From: Palsa-1150 sp036490515
GTDB lineage: Bacteria; Myxococcota_A; Polyangia; Polyangiales; Polyangiaceae
Direction of reading: 5' to 3'
Assembly: GCA_036490515.1 (NCBI GenBank)
Contig: DASXDU010000011.1
Coordinates: 248,001 to 312,000, forward strand
DNA: 64,000 bases
The first letter of the stretch is position 1; the number at the start of each line of letters is the position of its first letter. The position numbers were made by a program, and so were the translations under genes. The notes below the pieces were generated by a model, which had not been told where the DNA came from, ran no database searches, and was given only the letters and a program-made list of their open reading frames with translations. This document shows, piece after piece, positions 54,386 to 63,128 of this stretch.

Positions 54386-55039
54386 CTAGTCTTCCCAGCT
54401 TAGCCCCACCGTCAGCGCCAAGGCGACCGCGTCGTGCCCGAGATACGGTCCGGCGGCGGTTCCAGCGGAAGCGGCCGCGGTCGTCGTCGCGGGCTCGGTC
54501 GCCGCGGCGCGGTCGTACATCCGGCCGTAGAAGCCGAAGCCCAGGCGCGCCCCGAGCTCGCCGAAGAGCATCCAGTGGCGGCCGAGCTTCGTGCCCAGGC
54601 CGACGCCGACCGGGACGTCGAAGAGCTGACCGGATGTGTGGGGGGCGCCGCCGCCGCCCGGGTCCTCCCCGAGCGCGAAGCCGAAGCCGGCGTAGAGCCA
54701 CGTGCGCCAGCCGATGGGCAGGAGCGGCGGGGCGAAGCGCGCGTGCAGGCCCCCGGCGGTGAACGAGCGCACGCGGCCGGGCAGAGGGGAGAGATCCTCG
54801 GCCGCGTAGAGCCCGACGCGAATCATGGGAAGGAGCGCGACGTGCGCCTGCGCCTCCGCGAGGGGGCCGAGCTCCGGCGTCGGCGCCCCTGCCGCGCGGC
54901 CCGTCGTGAGCCGCTGGCTGACGCCCGCCGAGAGGCCGGCGTCCCAGCGAAGAGGTTGCGCCTGCGCGGCGGCGGGCGTCGACGTGGCCGTGCCCGCCGC
55001 CACCGCGCAGAAGACCAGGAGGGAAGCGGCGAGGCGCAC
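54386..55039 (-). CDS. Exported outer-membrane beta-barrel-like protein
   Basis: A 217-residue protein from GTG 55039 with a signal peptide (LAASLLVFCAVAAGTATSTPAAAQ). The rest is a set of short amphipathic strands with Gly turns (MIRVGLYAAEDLS, TWLYAGFGFALGED, LFDVPVGVGLGTKLGRHWMLFGELGARLGFGF), typical of small OM barrels. It ends with LTVGLSWED, without a strong aromatic terminal signature. Function unknown. The kinase gene lies 21 bp downstream on the same strand, so both may be co-transcribed. Confidence 0.65.
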   Translation of the reverse strand: MRLAASLLVFCAVAAGTATSTPAAAQAQPLRWDAGLSAGVSQRLTTGRAAGAPTPELGPLAEAQAHVALLPMIRVGLYAAEDLSPLPGRVRSFTAGGLHARFAPPLLPIGWRTWLYAGFGFALGEDPGGGGAPHTSGQLFDVPVGVGLGTKLGRHWMLFGELGARLGFGFYGRMYDRAAATEPATTTAAASAGTAAGPYLGHDAVALALTVGLSWED

Positions 55040-55144
55040 CGGTCGCCGTGCTCGTTAGCACGGCGACGTGCAGACGCCTCGGCAAGGCAGCAGCCGCCAA
55101 GCCACGTTCACGTTCCACGCTCACGTTGCCGCGGCAGGCCGCGA

Positions 55145-55744
55145 TCAGAAGAAGAAGCTGTACCCGACGCTCAGGCCCAGGCCGAACTCGCCCTTCTCGC
55201 CGTTCTCCGTGCCGAGGAGGTTGAAGTACATGAACTGCGCACGGATATCGATCGGCAGGTCCGGGCTGATGACGTAGCCCGCGCCGATGTTGAAGCCCTC
55301 GCGCGTCTCGCCCTGGCTCGCAGAGACGCCGCCCTCGGAGACGTGCGCCGTCAGCGCGTTGATCCCGATCTCGGCTGCGCCGTAGAGGCCCGCCGGGGGC
55401 TCCATGAAGTAGTAGCGGGCGCCCACCCAGATGGGGATGTCGCTGATGCTCGTGCTCACGTTGCCGAGCGGACCCGCCGACTGCGACTTGCTGAGACCCG
55501 CGAGGTACCCGACACGCGCCGTGATCTCGAGGGGAGGAATGACACGGTAGCCGCCGCGCACGACCGCGCCGATGAGCGGGCCGGACACGTTGGAGAAGTC
55601 GCTGTTGAGCGGCAGAACGAACTGCACGTCCGCGCCGACGTCGATCTTCTTGTCGTCCATCCCGTCTGCGCGCGCGGTCCCCGCGGTCGCCGCCAGGAAC
55701 CCACCCACCGCAACCAGTGCCGCACCAAAGACGATTCGTCGCAT
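55145..55744 (-). CDS. Outer-membrane beta-barrel protein
   Basis: A 199-residue protein from ATG 55744, fixed by AGGAGG (55750-55755) five bases upstream. A signal peptide (IVFGAALVAVGGFLAATAGTARA) leads to alternating strands (VGADVQFVLPL, LIGAVVRGGYRV, ITARVGYLAGLS, WVGARYYFMEP, LYGAAEIGINAL, NIGAGYVISP, DIRAQFMYFNLL) and the C-terminal GLGLSVGYSFFF, which ends in Phe as outer-membrane barrels do for BAM recognition. Function unknown. The next gene downstream (54386) is also barrel-like but is not a close copy. Confidence 0.8.
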   Translation of the reverse strand: MRRIVFGAALVAVGGFLAATAGTARADGMDDKKIDVGADVQFVLPLNSDFSNVSGPLIGAVVRGGYRVIPPLEITARVGYLAGLSKSQSAGPLGNVSTSISDIPIWVGARYYFMEPPAGLYGAAEIGINALTAHVSEGGVSASQGETREGFNIGAGYVISPDLPIDIRAQFMYFNLLGTENGEKGEFGLGLSVGYSFFF

Positions 55745-55749
55745 CGATC

Positions 55750-55755
55750 CCTCCT
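55750..55755 (-). promoter_or_regulatory. Ribosome binding site of the 55744 barrel gene
   Basis: AGGAGG on the minus strand five bases before ATG 55744. It decides this start against the longer upstream frame reaching 55888. Confidence 0.75.
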
Positions 55756-55954
55756 GTTCGCCCATCGGACGAGCTTGGGAGCGAAGGTATTCATGCGCTT
55801 GCCTCGTGGGGCAAGAAAACGCCTTGATAGTTTCGGACACGGGCGCGAAGGGAATGACGCACGCGACGCACCCGTAGCACGGGCGCACGTCCGCCCTATC
55901 GTGCTCCAGGGTCGTCGCGAAGCGACGAGGGGGGGCGCAGCCCCCGCGAGATAT

Positions 55955-56950
55955 CTAGTTCAAGACGCTCTGCTTCGCGCGGAGCTCGTCGAGGCGCTCG
56001 CGGATGCTCTTCGCGTCGGGCACCTGGGGCACGAGCTCGAGGAGGCGCGCGAGGTCCGCGCGCGCGCCCTCGACCGACCCGAGCTTCGCCGCGAGCATGC
56101 CGCGCTCGCGCAAGGCGGGCACCGAGTCCGGCTGCAGCGAGATGATGCGGTCGAGCGCGAGGAGCGCCCGCGCGAAGTCGCCGCGCGTCGCGTAGATCCA
56201 CTTCAGGTTGATGAGCATCCGCACGAGCATCGCGCGCGGCATCGCCGCCGCGAGGTGCTCGGGGATCGACAGCGCCTGCGACTTGGTCGACGCCCCCCGC
56301 TCGAGGAGCTTCTTCAGGCCCGCCTCGTCGAGGCGGCGCCCGCCGAAGAACGGATCGACGATGACGGGCATCGAGCTCGGGTCCGCCGCGTCCGCGTCTG
56401 CGGGACCGTCGACGCGGACGAGGAAGTGGCCCGGGAAGCTCACGCCGCGCGCGCGCACGCCGAGGCGACGCGCCACCGCGCAGTAGACGAGGGCCAGCGT
56501 GATGGGGATGCCGAGCTTGCGATCGAGCACGTCGGGCAGGAGGCTGTTCTTCGGGTCGTAGTAGTCCTGCTCGTTGCCGCGGAAGCCGAGGGTGCCGAAG
56601 ACGTGCGCCGTGACCGCGTCGGCCTGCGCGTCGAGAGGCAGCGACGCGAAGTCGCGGCCCTCGAGCGGCGCCGCGAGATCGTCGAGCCGCGCGATCAGGC
56701 GCTTGACGTCCAGCGTGCCGTACGCGTCGCGCGCGATGAGCGCCGCGCCCGTGGGGACGTCGATGCACTCGTCGGGCAGCTTCGCGAGCTGCTCGAAGGT
56801 CGCGGGGCGCGGCTGCAAGGCCAGCACGGTGGGCGCGGTCGACGCGCTCGACGCCGTCGACGCGGTCGACGCGTTCAGCGCATCGGGGTCTGACGGGACT
56901 CCGCCGGGGACTGGGACGGGGAGAGCGACGATCGGCGGGGAGTTCGTCAT
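55955..56950 (-). CDS. SirB1-family transglutaminase-like/TPR protein
   Basis: A 331-residue protein from ATG 56950 (an earlier ATG at 56980 is in frame). An N-terminal Ser/Thr/Ala stretch is followed by the SirB1 N-terminal region (PAGAALIARDAYGTLDVKRLIARLDDLA). The transglutaminase-like core follows (DPKNSLLPDVLDRKLGIPITLALVYCAVARRLGVRARGVSFPGHFLV), with a Cys in LALVYC and a His in PGHFLV. C-terminal TPR helices follow. This fold is found in SirB1 and related proteins of unknown role. Divergent from the deoxyhypusine-synthase-like gene (83 bp). Confidence 0.8.
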   Translation of the reverse strand: MTNSPPIVALPVPVPGGVPSDPDALNASTASTASSASTAPTVLALQPRPATFEQLAKLPDECIDVPTGAALIARDAYGTLDVKRLIARLDDLAAPLEGRDFASLPLDAQADAVTAHVFGTLGFRGNEQDYYDPKNSLLPDVLDRKLGIPITLALVYCAVARRLGVRARGVSFPGHFLVRVDGPADADAADPSSMPVIVDPFFGGRRLDEAGLKKLLERGASTKSQALSIPEHLAAAMPRAMLVRMLINLKWIYATRGDFARALLALDRIISLQPDSVPALRERGMLAAKLGSVEGARADLARLLELVPQVPDAKSIRERLDELRAKQSVLN

Positions 56951-57033
56951 CGGCCATGGAATGCACCGTTTCCGGGCCATCTGCAAGCCGCGCTTGACTC
57001 CTGCCGCGAGGACGGGTGATCCGTGGCGCCCCC

Positions 57034-58320
57034 ATGCCGACGAGCCCGAGCAGACCCAGGAGCGCATCCTCAAGCACGCCGAGCCCCACCGCGAGCAACG
57101 CGGCCGTGCGCAGCACCTCGCGCAGCACGCGCGCCCGCTTCGACCACGCGCGCGACGTGATGCCTCGCGCCATCACCGGCAAGGAGACGCCGCACGCCAT
57201 CCTGACCGAGCGCTTCCCCGCGTACGTCGGCCGGCAGGAGCGCACCGCCTACGAGCTCATGCGACGCAGCGTCGAGCAGGACTGCGCGATCTTCCTCACG
57301 TTCAGCGGCGCGATGACGCCGGCCGGGCTCCACCAGTCGTGCCTCATCCCCCTGCTCGACCGGGGCCTCGTCGACTGCATCACGACGACGGGCGCGAACC
57401 TCTACCACGACGCGCACCGCATCATCGGCCACCGCATCCGCGAGATCGACCCGACCGCGGGCGACCTCCAGTACCGCCTCGCGCGCATCATCCGCATCTA
57501 CGACCTCGGCTTCTGGGAGGAGACGCTCCTCGAGACCGACCGCCTCTTCTCGGCGATCCTCCGCGGCCGCGAGTTCCAGAAGAAGATGACGACGCCCGAG
57601 CTCCACTACCTCCTCGGAAAGCGGATCTTCGAGATCGAGAAGGCGCTCGGGGTGAAGGAGCCCTCGCTCCTCTCGACCGCCTACAGGTACGCCGTCCCCA
57701 TCTTCGTCGGCGCCGTGCAGGACGGCTCCATCTTCCTCAACGTCGTGAAGCTCAAGCGCCTCCTCGGCGACGAGTTCACGCTCGAAGTCGACGTCAACGA
57801 CGACGTCTTCGAGATGGGCGCGATGCAGCACCACTGCTTCTCGACGCTGAAGAAGCCGATGGCCGTCTGGATCCTCGGCGGCGGCGTACCGAAGAACTAC
57901 ACGCTCCAGGGCGAGCCGCTCCTCGACCAGATCCTCGGCGTCCCGACGCACGGCTTCGACATCGACGTGCAGGTCTGCGTCGACCCGGTCGACAACGGCG
58001 CCCTCAGCTCGTGCCCCGCCGGCGAGGGCCACACCTGGGGCAAGGTCAGCGCCGAGAGCGTCGCGACCGGCAGCATGTACGTCCACGCCGACGTGACGGC
58101 GGTCTTCCCGTGGCTCACGTACGCTCTCCTCAGCGACCCGAAGATGAAGCGCAGGCACCGCCGCATCTACGACGACCGCGCCGCCGCCGTCGCCACCCTC
58201 CAGCGCGAGGTCGACAAGCGAAGAAAGACCCTCGCCGGCACGATCGACTACCCCCTCGCGGCGAGGGCCACTCGTACGCCGGCTCGAAAGCCTGCGCGGG
58301 CTACTCGAACCCGAGCGTGA
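57034..58320 (+). CDS. Deoxyhypusine synthase-family protein
   Basis: A 428-residue protein from ATG 57034; an upstream ATG at 57016 is in frame. Deoxyhypusine synthase transfers a butylamine group from spermidine to eIF5A in archaea and eukaryotes, using NAD. Recognisable parts are CAIFLTFSGAMTPAGL, CITTTGANLYHDAHR, the central VPIFVGAVQDGSIFLN and GGGVPKNYTLQ. The active-site lysine region reads AGEGHTWGKVSAESVATG (WGK, compare EAVSWGKI). Bacterial members of this family may act as homospermidine synthases or on other substrates. No eIF5A-like gene is in the window. The N-terminal ~35 residues are Ser/Arg-rich and probably disordered. Confidence 0.88.
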   Translation: MPTSPSRPRSASSSTPSPTASNAAVRSTSRSTRARFDHARDVMPRAITGKETPHAILTERFPAYVGRQERTAYELMRRSVEQDCAIFLTFSGAMTPAGLHQSCLIPLLDRGLVDCITTTGANLYHDAHRIIGHRIREIDPTAGDLQYRLARIIRIYDLGFWEETLLETDRLFSAILRGREFQKKMTTPELHYLLGKRIFEIEKALGVKEPSLLSTAYRYAVPIFVGAVQDGSIFLNVVKLKRLLGDEFTLEVDVNDDVFEMGAMQHHCFSTLKKPMAVWILGGGVPKNYTLQGEPLLDQILGVPTHGFDIDVQVCVDPVDNGALSSCPAGEGHTWGKVSAESVATGSMYVHADVTAVFPWLTYALLSDPKMKRRHRRIYDDRAAAVATLQREVDKRRKTLAGTIDYPLAARATRTPARKPARATRTRA

Positions 58321-58696
58321 CGATCAGCTCGTAGAGCGCGAAGACGGCCTCGTGGGCGTCCGGGCGGTGCTCGAAGGCGAGGCCCACGCGGCCCTGCGCG
58401 TCGCGGCTCACCCACGCGACGCGCGCGCGAAGGACGAGCGGGTCCCAGAGCGACGGCGCCGTGAAGGACAGGGTCACCGCGTCGCCGGCGGCCAGCGGAA
58501 GCCCCGTGACCGCCCCGTCCCCGACGGCGATGCGGGTGCCCGCGCCGCCGAGTCCCAGGTTGTCGATGGGGACGTAGCGCTGCCAGCCCGCCTGGACGTG
58601 CGTGAGGAGCGCCCGGAGCCGGACGTTGCGGCGCGCGTGCGCCCGGAACGGGCCGGACGCGCGGCCCGAGCCGGCGCGCTTCGAGCCGGACCCCAT
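58301..58696 (-). CDS. PilZ-domain protein
   Basis: A 131-residue protein from ATG 58696. The PilZ core includes RRNVRLRALLTHVQAGWQRYVPIDNLGLGGAGTRIAV, with the D-x-S/G-x-x-G pattern (here DNLGLGGAG), then LTFTAPSLWDPLVLRARVAWVSRDAQGRVGLAFEH. The family often binds cyclic-di-GMP, but the N-terminal RxxxR motif is only weakly matched (RRNVR). Gene end overlaps the convergent deoxyhypusine-synthase-like gene by 20 bp. Divergent from the larger PilZ gene (58812), so both may be controlled from the shared 115 bp. Confidence 0.75.
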   Translation of the reverse strand: MGSGSKRAGSGRASGPFRAHARRNVRLRALLTHVQAGWQRYVPIDNLGLGGAGTRIAVGDGAVTGLPLAAGDAVTLSFTAPSLWDPLVLRARVAWVSRDAQGRVGLAFEHRPDAHEAVFALYELIVTLGFE

Positions 58697-58811
58697 CGCG
58701 GACACCGAAGGCACGATGGCCTCGAACTCTACCACGCCCTTCGTTGGCCTTTTCGCGCGCTTGCGGGTTACGATGCCAGATGCGCTTCGGGGCCCAGGAG
58801 ACCTGCCGGCG

Positions 58812-60452
58812 ATGAACCAGGACACCCGCAAGGATCGTCGCGTCAAGATCGTCAGCCTGAACGTCCGCTACAAGAGCGCGACGGTCGACGAGTTCATCGA
58901 GAACCACGCGCACGACGTCAGCCGCGGCGGCATCTACATCAAGACCGCCAACCCGTTCCCGCCCGGCACGCTGCTCAAGTTCGAGATCCGCCTCGCGAGC
59001 GACCAGGCGGTCATCGCCGGGGTCGGGCGCGTCGTCTGGAAGCGCGACGCGGGCACGTCGAACGGCGAGCGCCCGGCCGGCATGGGCGTGAAGTTCATCA
59101 AGATCGACGAGCCGTCCAAGACGGTCATCGACAAGCTGGTGAACACGCGGGCCGACGCCGGCAAGGCGTACGAGAGCGAAGCGGAGATGCCCACGGGGGG
59201 CCTCGACGCGGGCCCGGCGGCGAAGGTCGTGGCGCCGGCGGCGACGGCCACGGCGAAGGTCACGCCTCCTCCTCCCGGCACCGCAGGCGTCGGCGTTCCG
59301 CTCGCCGCGCGCAAGGCCACGATGATGGGCCTCGGCATCCAGTCCTCGCCGCCGCCCGCCACGGACGACGCGCCGACGGTCGCCGCGCCCAAGACCACGG
59401 CCGCCGCCGCGGCAGCGTCCGCGTCGGCACACGCCTCTCCGCGTCCGGCCGCAGGCTCGAGCAGCACCGGCGCCCCGCGGACGAGCAGCGGGGGCATGTT
59501 CCCCGCGACGAAGTCCGAAGAGGAGATGCCGCCGAAGCAGGAGCAGACGGTCATGAAGCAGGCCGCCGAGCTCCTCGAGGAGGCGCTCCGCGAGGCGGGC
59601 GGCTCGATGGAGGAGATCGGGACCAACCCGCTCTTCTCCGGCTCCGAGGGTGGGGTCACGGCCAAGGGCGAGGGCACGTCCAAGGGCGAGCACGGCCCGT
59701 CCTCGCAGCGTCCGACGGCGACGGGGGCCGCGCCCGAGGTGAAGGGCCCGTCGACGGCGGAGACGAAGAAGTCGGCGCCCCCGGTCGAGGTGAAGACGCC
59801 GTCGGTCGACACGAGCGCCAAGGCGCGCGAAGCCGACGACGCCGCGAAGGCGCGCGCGATGGTGGCCGGGATGTCGCCGGCACCGAAGCGCGTCCAGTCG
59901 ACGCCGCCGCCCGCGACGTCGCGCGAGTCACCGTCGGCGAAGGGCACGTCGGCGTCCTCGGCGCCGCAGCCCGCGAAGAAGGGCGGGGGCGGGGCGTTCA
60001 TCCTGCTCTTCGTCGTGGTCGCCGCAGCGGCGGGGGCCGCGGTGCTCTACAAGGACCAGCTCTTCGGCGGCGGGCAGACGAACGTCGCGCCCACCGCGTC
60101 GGTCCCGGTCACTCCGCCCGCGACGACGAGCGCGCCGCCAGCGACCGAGTCGGCCTCCGCGGCCGCCGCCTCTGCGAGCGCCGAGCCCGCGGGCTCCGCC
60201 GGCGCCGCGCCTTCCGCGAGTGCCGCCGCGTCGGCGGCTCCGTCGGCCACTGCGGCCGCCACCGCGACCGCTACCGCCACGGCCGCCATCGCGACCGCGA
60301 CGGCCGCGCCGCGTCCCACGGCCACGGCGACGCACGTCCCCACCGCGACCGCGCAGCCGACTGCGACGGCCACCGCCGCTCCGACCGCGACGGCCACGGC
60401 CGCCCCGAAGCCGAAGCCCACCGCGAAGCCCTCGGACGACAACCCCTACTGA
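58812..60452 (+). CDS. PilZ-domain protein with membrane helix and Ala/Thr-rich tail
   Basis: A 546-residue protein from ATG 58812 (MNQDTRKDRR). Residues 1-120 match the myxobacterial paralogous PilZ family: VRYKSATVDEFIENHAHDVSRGGIYIKTANPFPPGTLLKFEIRL, then GVGRVVWKR and GMGVKFIKID. A long disordered Pro/Ala/Thr region follows. A single hydrophobic helix (GGAFILLFVVVAAAAGAAVLY) near residue 400 is followed by about 130 residues of Ala/Thr/Pro repeats. The PilZ part is thus cytoplasmic and the tail outside, a possible c-di-GMP-linked envelope component; that is inference. Confidence 0.85.
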   Translation: MNQDTRKDRRVKIVSLNVRYKSATVDEFIENHAHDVSRGGIYIKTANPFPPGTLLKFEIRLASDQAVIAGVGRVVWKRDAGTSNGERPAGMGVKFIKIDEPSKTVIDKLVNTRADAGKAYESEAEMPTGGLDAGPAAKVVAPAATATAKVTPPPPGTAGVGVPLAARKATMMGLGIQSSPPPATDDAPTVAAPKTTAAAAAASASAHASPRPAAGSSSTGAPRTSSGGMFPATKSEEEMPPKQEQTVMKQAAELLEEALREAGGSMEEIGTNPLFSGSEGGVTAKGEGTSKGEHGPSSQRPTATGAAPEVKGPSTAETKKSAPPVEVKTPSVDTSAKAREADDAAKARAMVAGMSPAPKRVQSTPPPATSRESPSAKGTSASSAPQPAKKGGGGAFILLFVVVAAAAGAAVLYKDQLFGGGQTNVAPTASVPVTPPATTSAPPATESASAAAASASAEPAGSAGAAPSASAAASAAPSATAAATATATATAAIATATAAPRPTATATHVPTATAQPTATATAAPTATATAAPKPKPTAKPSDDNPY

Positions 60453-61027
60453 CGCGGCGCCTGCGCGGGCGCGTTCCCGAGCTCGCGCAGGATGGTGACC
60501 AAGCCGCGGACGATGGCCGCGGTCGCGCCCCAGACGAGCTCCCCGTCGACCGTCCAGCCGCGGTAGGGGAGCACGCCCTCGGGCTCCTCGAAGAAGGCGC
60601 GGAGGGGCGCCGCGAAGACGCGCGCGACCTCCGACGGGTTGCCGCGGGGCTCGGCGTCGGGCGCGACCCAGCCGACCCACGGCGAGATGGTGAACCCGGT
60701 GATGGTGAAGACGTCGTCGAGCGCGCCGAGCACGTCGACCTGGCTCCGCTCGATGCCGAGCTCCTCGTGCGTCTCGCGGAGGGCCGTCTCGAGCAGCGAC
60801 CCGTCGTCGCGCTCGCTCTTGCCGCCGGGGAACGCCACCTGCCCGGCGTGGCTACGCATCGTCTGCGGCCGGCGCGCGAGCCAGAGGTGCGCCTCGCCGT
60901 CGCGCTCGAAGAGCGGCACGAGGACCGCCGCGGCCGTGCCCCCCGTGGGCAAGCGGCGCGGTGCGCGCGCCTCGAGCAAGCGGCGGAGCGGCTCGCGGAG
61001 CGACGCCTCGTCGAGCGGCGGAATCAT
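60446..61027 (-). CDS. Nudix hydrolase (CoA pyrophosphatase-like)
   Basis: A 193-residue protein. The Nudix box reads AFPGGKSERDDGSLLETALRETHEELG, with the catalytic Glu residues REtxEE present. LWLARRPQTMRSHAGQVAFPGGK before it is the CoAse (NudL/CoaL) pattern. CoA pyrophosphatases cut CoA or acyl-CoA to 3',5'-ADP and phosphopantetheine. The 5' end overlaps the L,D-transpeptidase stop by 4 bases (ATGA), so they are co-transcribed and translationally coupled. Convergent with the 58812 PilZ gene with a 7-bp overlap. Confidence 0.88.
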   Translation of the reverse strand: MIPPLDEASLREPLRRLLEARAPRRLPTGGTAAAVLVPLFERDGEAHLWLARRPQTMRSHAGQVAFPGGKSERDDGSLLETALRETHEELGIERSQVDVLGALDDVFTITGFTISPWVGWVAPDAEPRGNPSEVARVFAAPLRAFFEEPEGVLPYRGWTVDGELVWGATAAIVRGLVTILRELGNAPAQAPRQ

Positions 61028-62739
61028 TTGTGGACGACGACGGTCGTGCCCTGCGGCGACTCGACGCCCGCCTCGACGCCGTGCCACCCCGGCGGAACCG
61101 GCGGGTCGGTGAAGCCGAAGAGCCAGTGCGCGTCGATGGGCGCGAGGTTCACGCACCCGTGGCTCCGCGCGATGCCGAAGACGTCGTGCCAGTACGCGGT
61201 GTGGAGCGCGAAGCCCGCCGCGAAGTACTGCACCCACGGCACGTCGCGCAGCTCGAACGTCCCCTGCCCGCGCCGCACCGTCTTGCCGTAGTTCTCCTCG
61301 TGATCGCGCTCCGGCTCCGCCGGCGCAGGCGACGCACCCGGCGCGGGGCCGCCGCCCTCGGCGCTCCGCCCGTTCGAGTCCATCGTCGTCGTCACGTGCT
61401 TGTCCCGGATGCGGAACGTCCCCCGGATGGTCGACTTGGTCGTCATCGGGTCGCCCATCCCGTCCTGCCCCGTCGACACGAGCGTCGCGTAGAGCGGCGT
61501 CTTGCCCTGCCAGGCGACGAGCACCTGGTTCTCGATCGAGATGTCGATCCACTTCTCGCCGTCCGTGGCGGCCTTCGGCCAGTCCGTCGGCACGAGCGCG
61601 GCGCCGGCCTCGGTGCTCTTCAGCCAGCGGCCGTCGGTCGTCTCGCGGTACGTCACGTCGCCCACGCGGCGCGCCTTCCCCGAGAGCTTGTGGATCGTCC
61701 GGCGCGCGAGCGTCTGGTCGGTCTTCTCGGGCTTGTCGCCGTCGAAGCGATAGACGTGCGCCTCCTTCGAGCGGACCCACGCGAACGGCAGGTCGTCGGT
61801 CGACTTGATGACGACGCCGTGGAACGGCGACGCCGAGTCGGGCTTCACCTTCGTGGTCGGCACGATGCGCAGGTCGGTCGTCACCGCGAAGCGCCGGTCG
61901 AACGAGTCGTCCCCCGTGGGGAAGCTCCCGAGGAACGCGAGACCCGTGTGCCGCCGCACGCGGTCGGCGAAGACGGCGTACGACGGGACCTTGAAGCCGC
62001 TCACGTTGGGGATCTGCCGCCCGCCCGCGAGCCAGAAGGGCACAGGGTCCTTGTCGCTCGTGCCGCCGAAGAGCTCCCCCTGCGAGAGCGCCGTCGACGG
62101 ACGGAAGCCCGCGGGGGGCGGCGCGCCGTCGAGCGCCGCGCCCGACGCGTCGAGCACGACGTCGTTCGCGCCCGGCTCGACGCCGTTGCTCGCCAGCCCC
62201 TCCTTGTCCCACCACGCGAGGTGCTTCTCGAGCGCGAACTCGCTCGCGAGCTGCTCCTCCTTGTTCGGGATCTTGAGGTACTGGGGCGCGACCGCGCGCA
62301 CGAAGCCGTAGTGGTACGGGAGCGGCTTCGTGAGGTCGGGCCGGACGCTCGCGGCGCGCACGAGCGGGGCGGTGGGGTCGAGCGACGCCTCGTCGCCGAC
62401 GCACACGTAGCCGTGCGGGTGCACCGGGTACCAGCCGCCGGGGCAACCGTCGGTGCCGGCCGCCTTCGCGCCGCGCGCGACCGTCGCCCCGAGGCGGAGG
62501 TAGCCGAGCTTGCGCGACGAGGAGCTCGCCGACTCGTGCACCCACACCTGCATCGCGGTGATGCCGAGGCGAGGCCCGTCCGGGGGAGGGGGCGGCGGGT
62601 CGTCGGACGACGCGGCGGCGGCCTGGAGATCGCTGCCTCCGTCGGCGTCCGTGCGGGCGCCTTCGTGGTGGCAGGCGGCCACCGCGGAGAGGGCCGCCAG
62701 GGCGGCGAGGATGCCGAGCGCGCGCGAACGACGGCTCAC
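61024..62739 (-). CDS. L,D-transpeptidase (YkuD) lipoprotein
   Basis: A 571-residue protein from GTG 62739 (TTG 62757 would add six residues). The signal peptide has a lipobox (LSAVAAC). An SH3-like stretch (LGITAMQVWVHESASSSSRKLGYLR) precedes a long middle part. The YkuD domain begins near VLVAWQGKTPLYATLVSTG and ends in the catalytic motif HTAYWHDVFGIARSHGCVNL (His, Gly-Cys). It makes 3-3 peptidoglycan cross-links or attaches proteins to peptidoglycan in the envelope. Coupled to the Nudix gene by a 4-base overlap. Confidence 0.88.
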   Translation of the reverse strand: MSRRSRALGILAALAALSAVAACHHEGARTDADGGSDLQAAAASSDDPPPPPPDGPRLGITAMQVWVHESASSSSRKLGYLRLGATVARGAKAAGTDGCPGGWYPVHPHGYVCVGDEASLDPTAPLVRAASVRPDLTKPLPYHYGFVRAVAPQYLKIPNKEEQLASEFALEKHLAWWDKEGLASNGVEPGANDVVLDASGAALDGAPPPAGFRPSTALSQGELFGGTSDKDPVPFWLAGGRQIPNVSGFKVPSYAVFADRVRRHTGLAFLGSFPTGDDSFDRRFAVTTDLRIVPTTKVKPDSASPFHGVVIKSTDDLPFAWVRSKEAHVYRFDGDKPEKTDQTLARRTIHKLSGKARRVGDVTYRETTDGRWLKSTEAGAALVPTDWPKAATDGEKWIDISIENQVLVAWQGKTPLYATLVSTGQDGMGDPMTTKSTIRGTFRIRDKHVTTTMDSNGRSAEGGGPAPGASPAPAEPERDHEENYGKTVRRGQGTFELRDVPWVQYFAAGFALHTAYWHDVFGIARSHGCVNLAPIDAHWLFGFTDPPVPPGWHGVEAGVESPQGTTVVVHK

Positions 62740-62784
62740 GGCCCCCGTCTTTGCCAAAAACCGGCCCGGAGCGCCAGCTTCCCG

Positions 62785-63054
62785 TCACTCGGGGCGGGCG
62801 ACGTACCCCGCGAGCTCGTGGGGCCGCAGCGCGCGGGGCGCGGGCTCGTCGTCGTTGGCATCGACGTCGACGTCGCCGTCGACCGGCACGAGCGCGTAGA
62901 CCGGCGCCACCGCAGAGGCGAGCGGCGCGCGCGCAACCACCGCCGACTCCGCGTGCGGCGTGTCCTCGCCGTTCCCCAGCTCGCGGAGCGCATCGCGCAG
63001 CGGCGCGCCACGCAGCGCCTGCGGCGACCGGCTGGACGGGGCGGCGATCTCCAT
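62785..63054 (-). CDS. Small acidic protein, hypothetical
   Basis: An 89-residue frame from ATG 63054 (MEIAAPSSR). A serine/Arg-rich start is followed by APVYALVPVDGDVDVDANDDEPAPR, an acidic middle, and an end HELAGYVARPE. It lies upstream of the L,D-transpeptidase gene on the same strand and is divergent from the LamG lipoprotein gene (74 bp). No family is recognised, and it is short enough to be spurious, although codon usage is like its neighbours. Confidence 0.4.
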   Translation of the reverse strand: MEIAAPSSRSPQALRGAPLRDALRELGNGEDTPHAESAVVARAPLASAVAPVYALVPVDGDVDVDANDDEPAPRALRPHELAGYVARPE

Positions 63055-63128
63055 CACCCGGAGCACTCCACATCCCTACGATAAGGCTCCCGGCGGCCGA
63101 TGCCACCCGCATGGCGTACACTCGCCCG

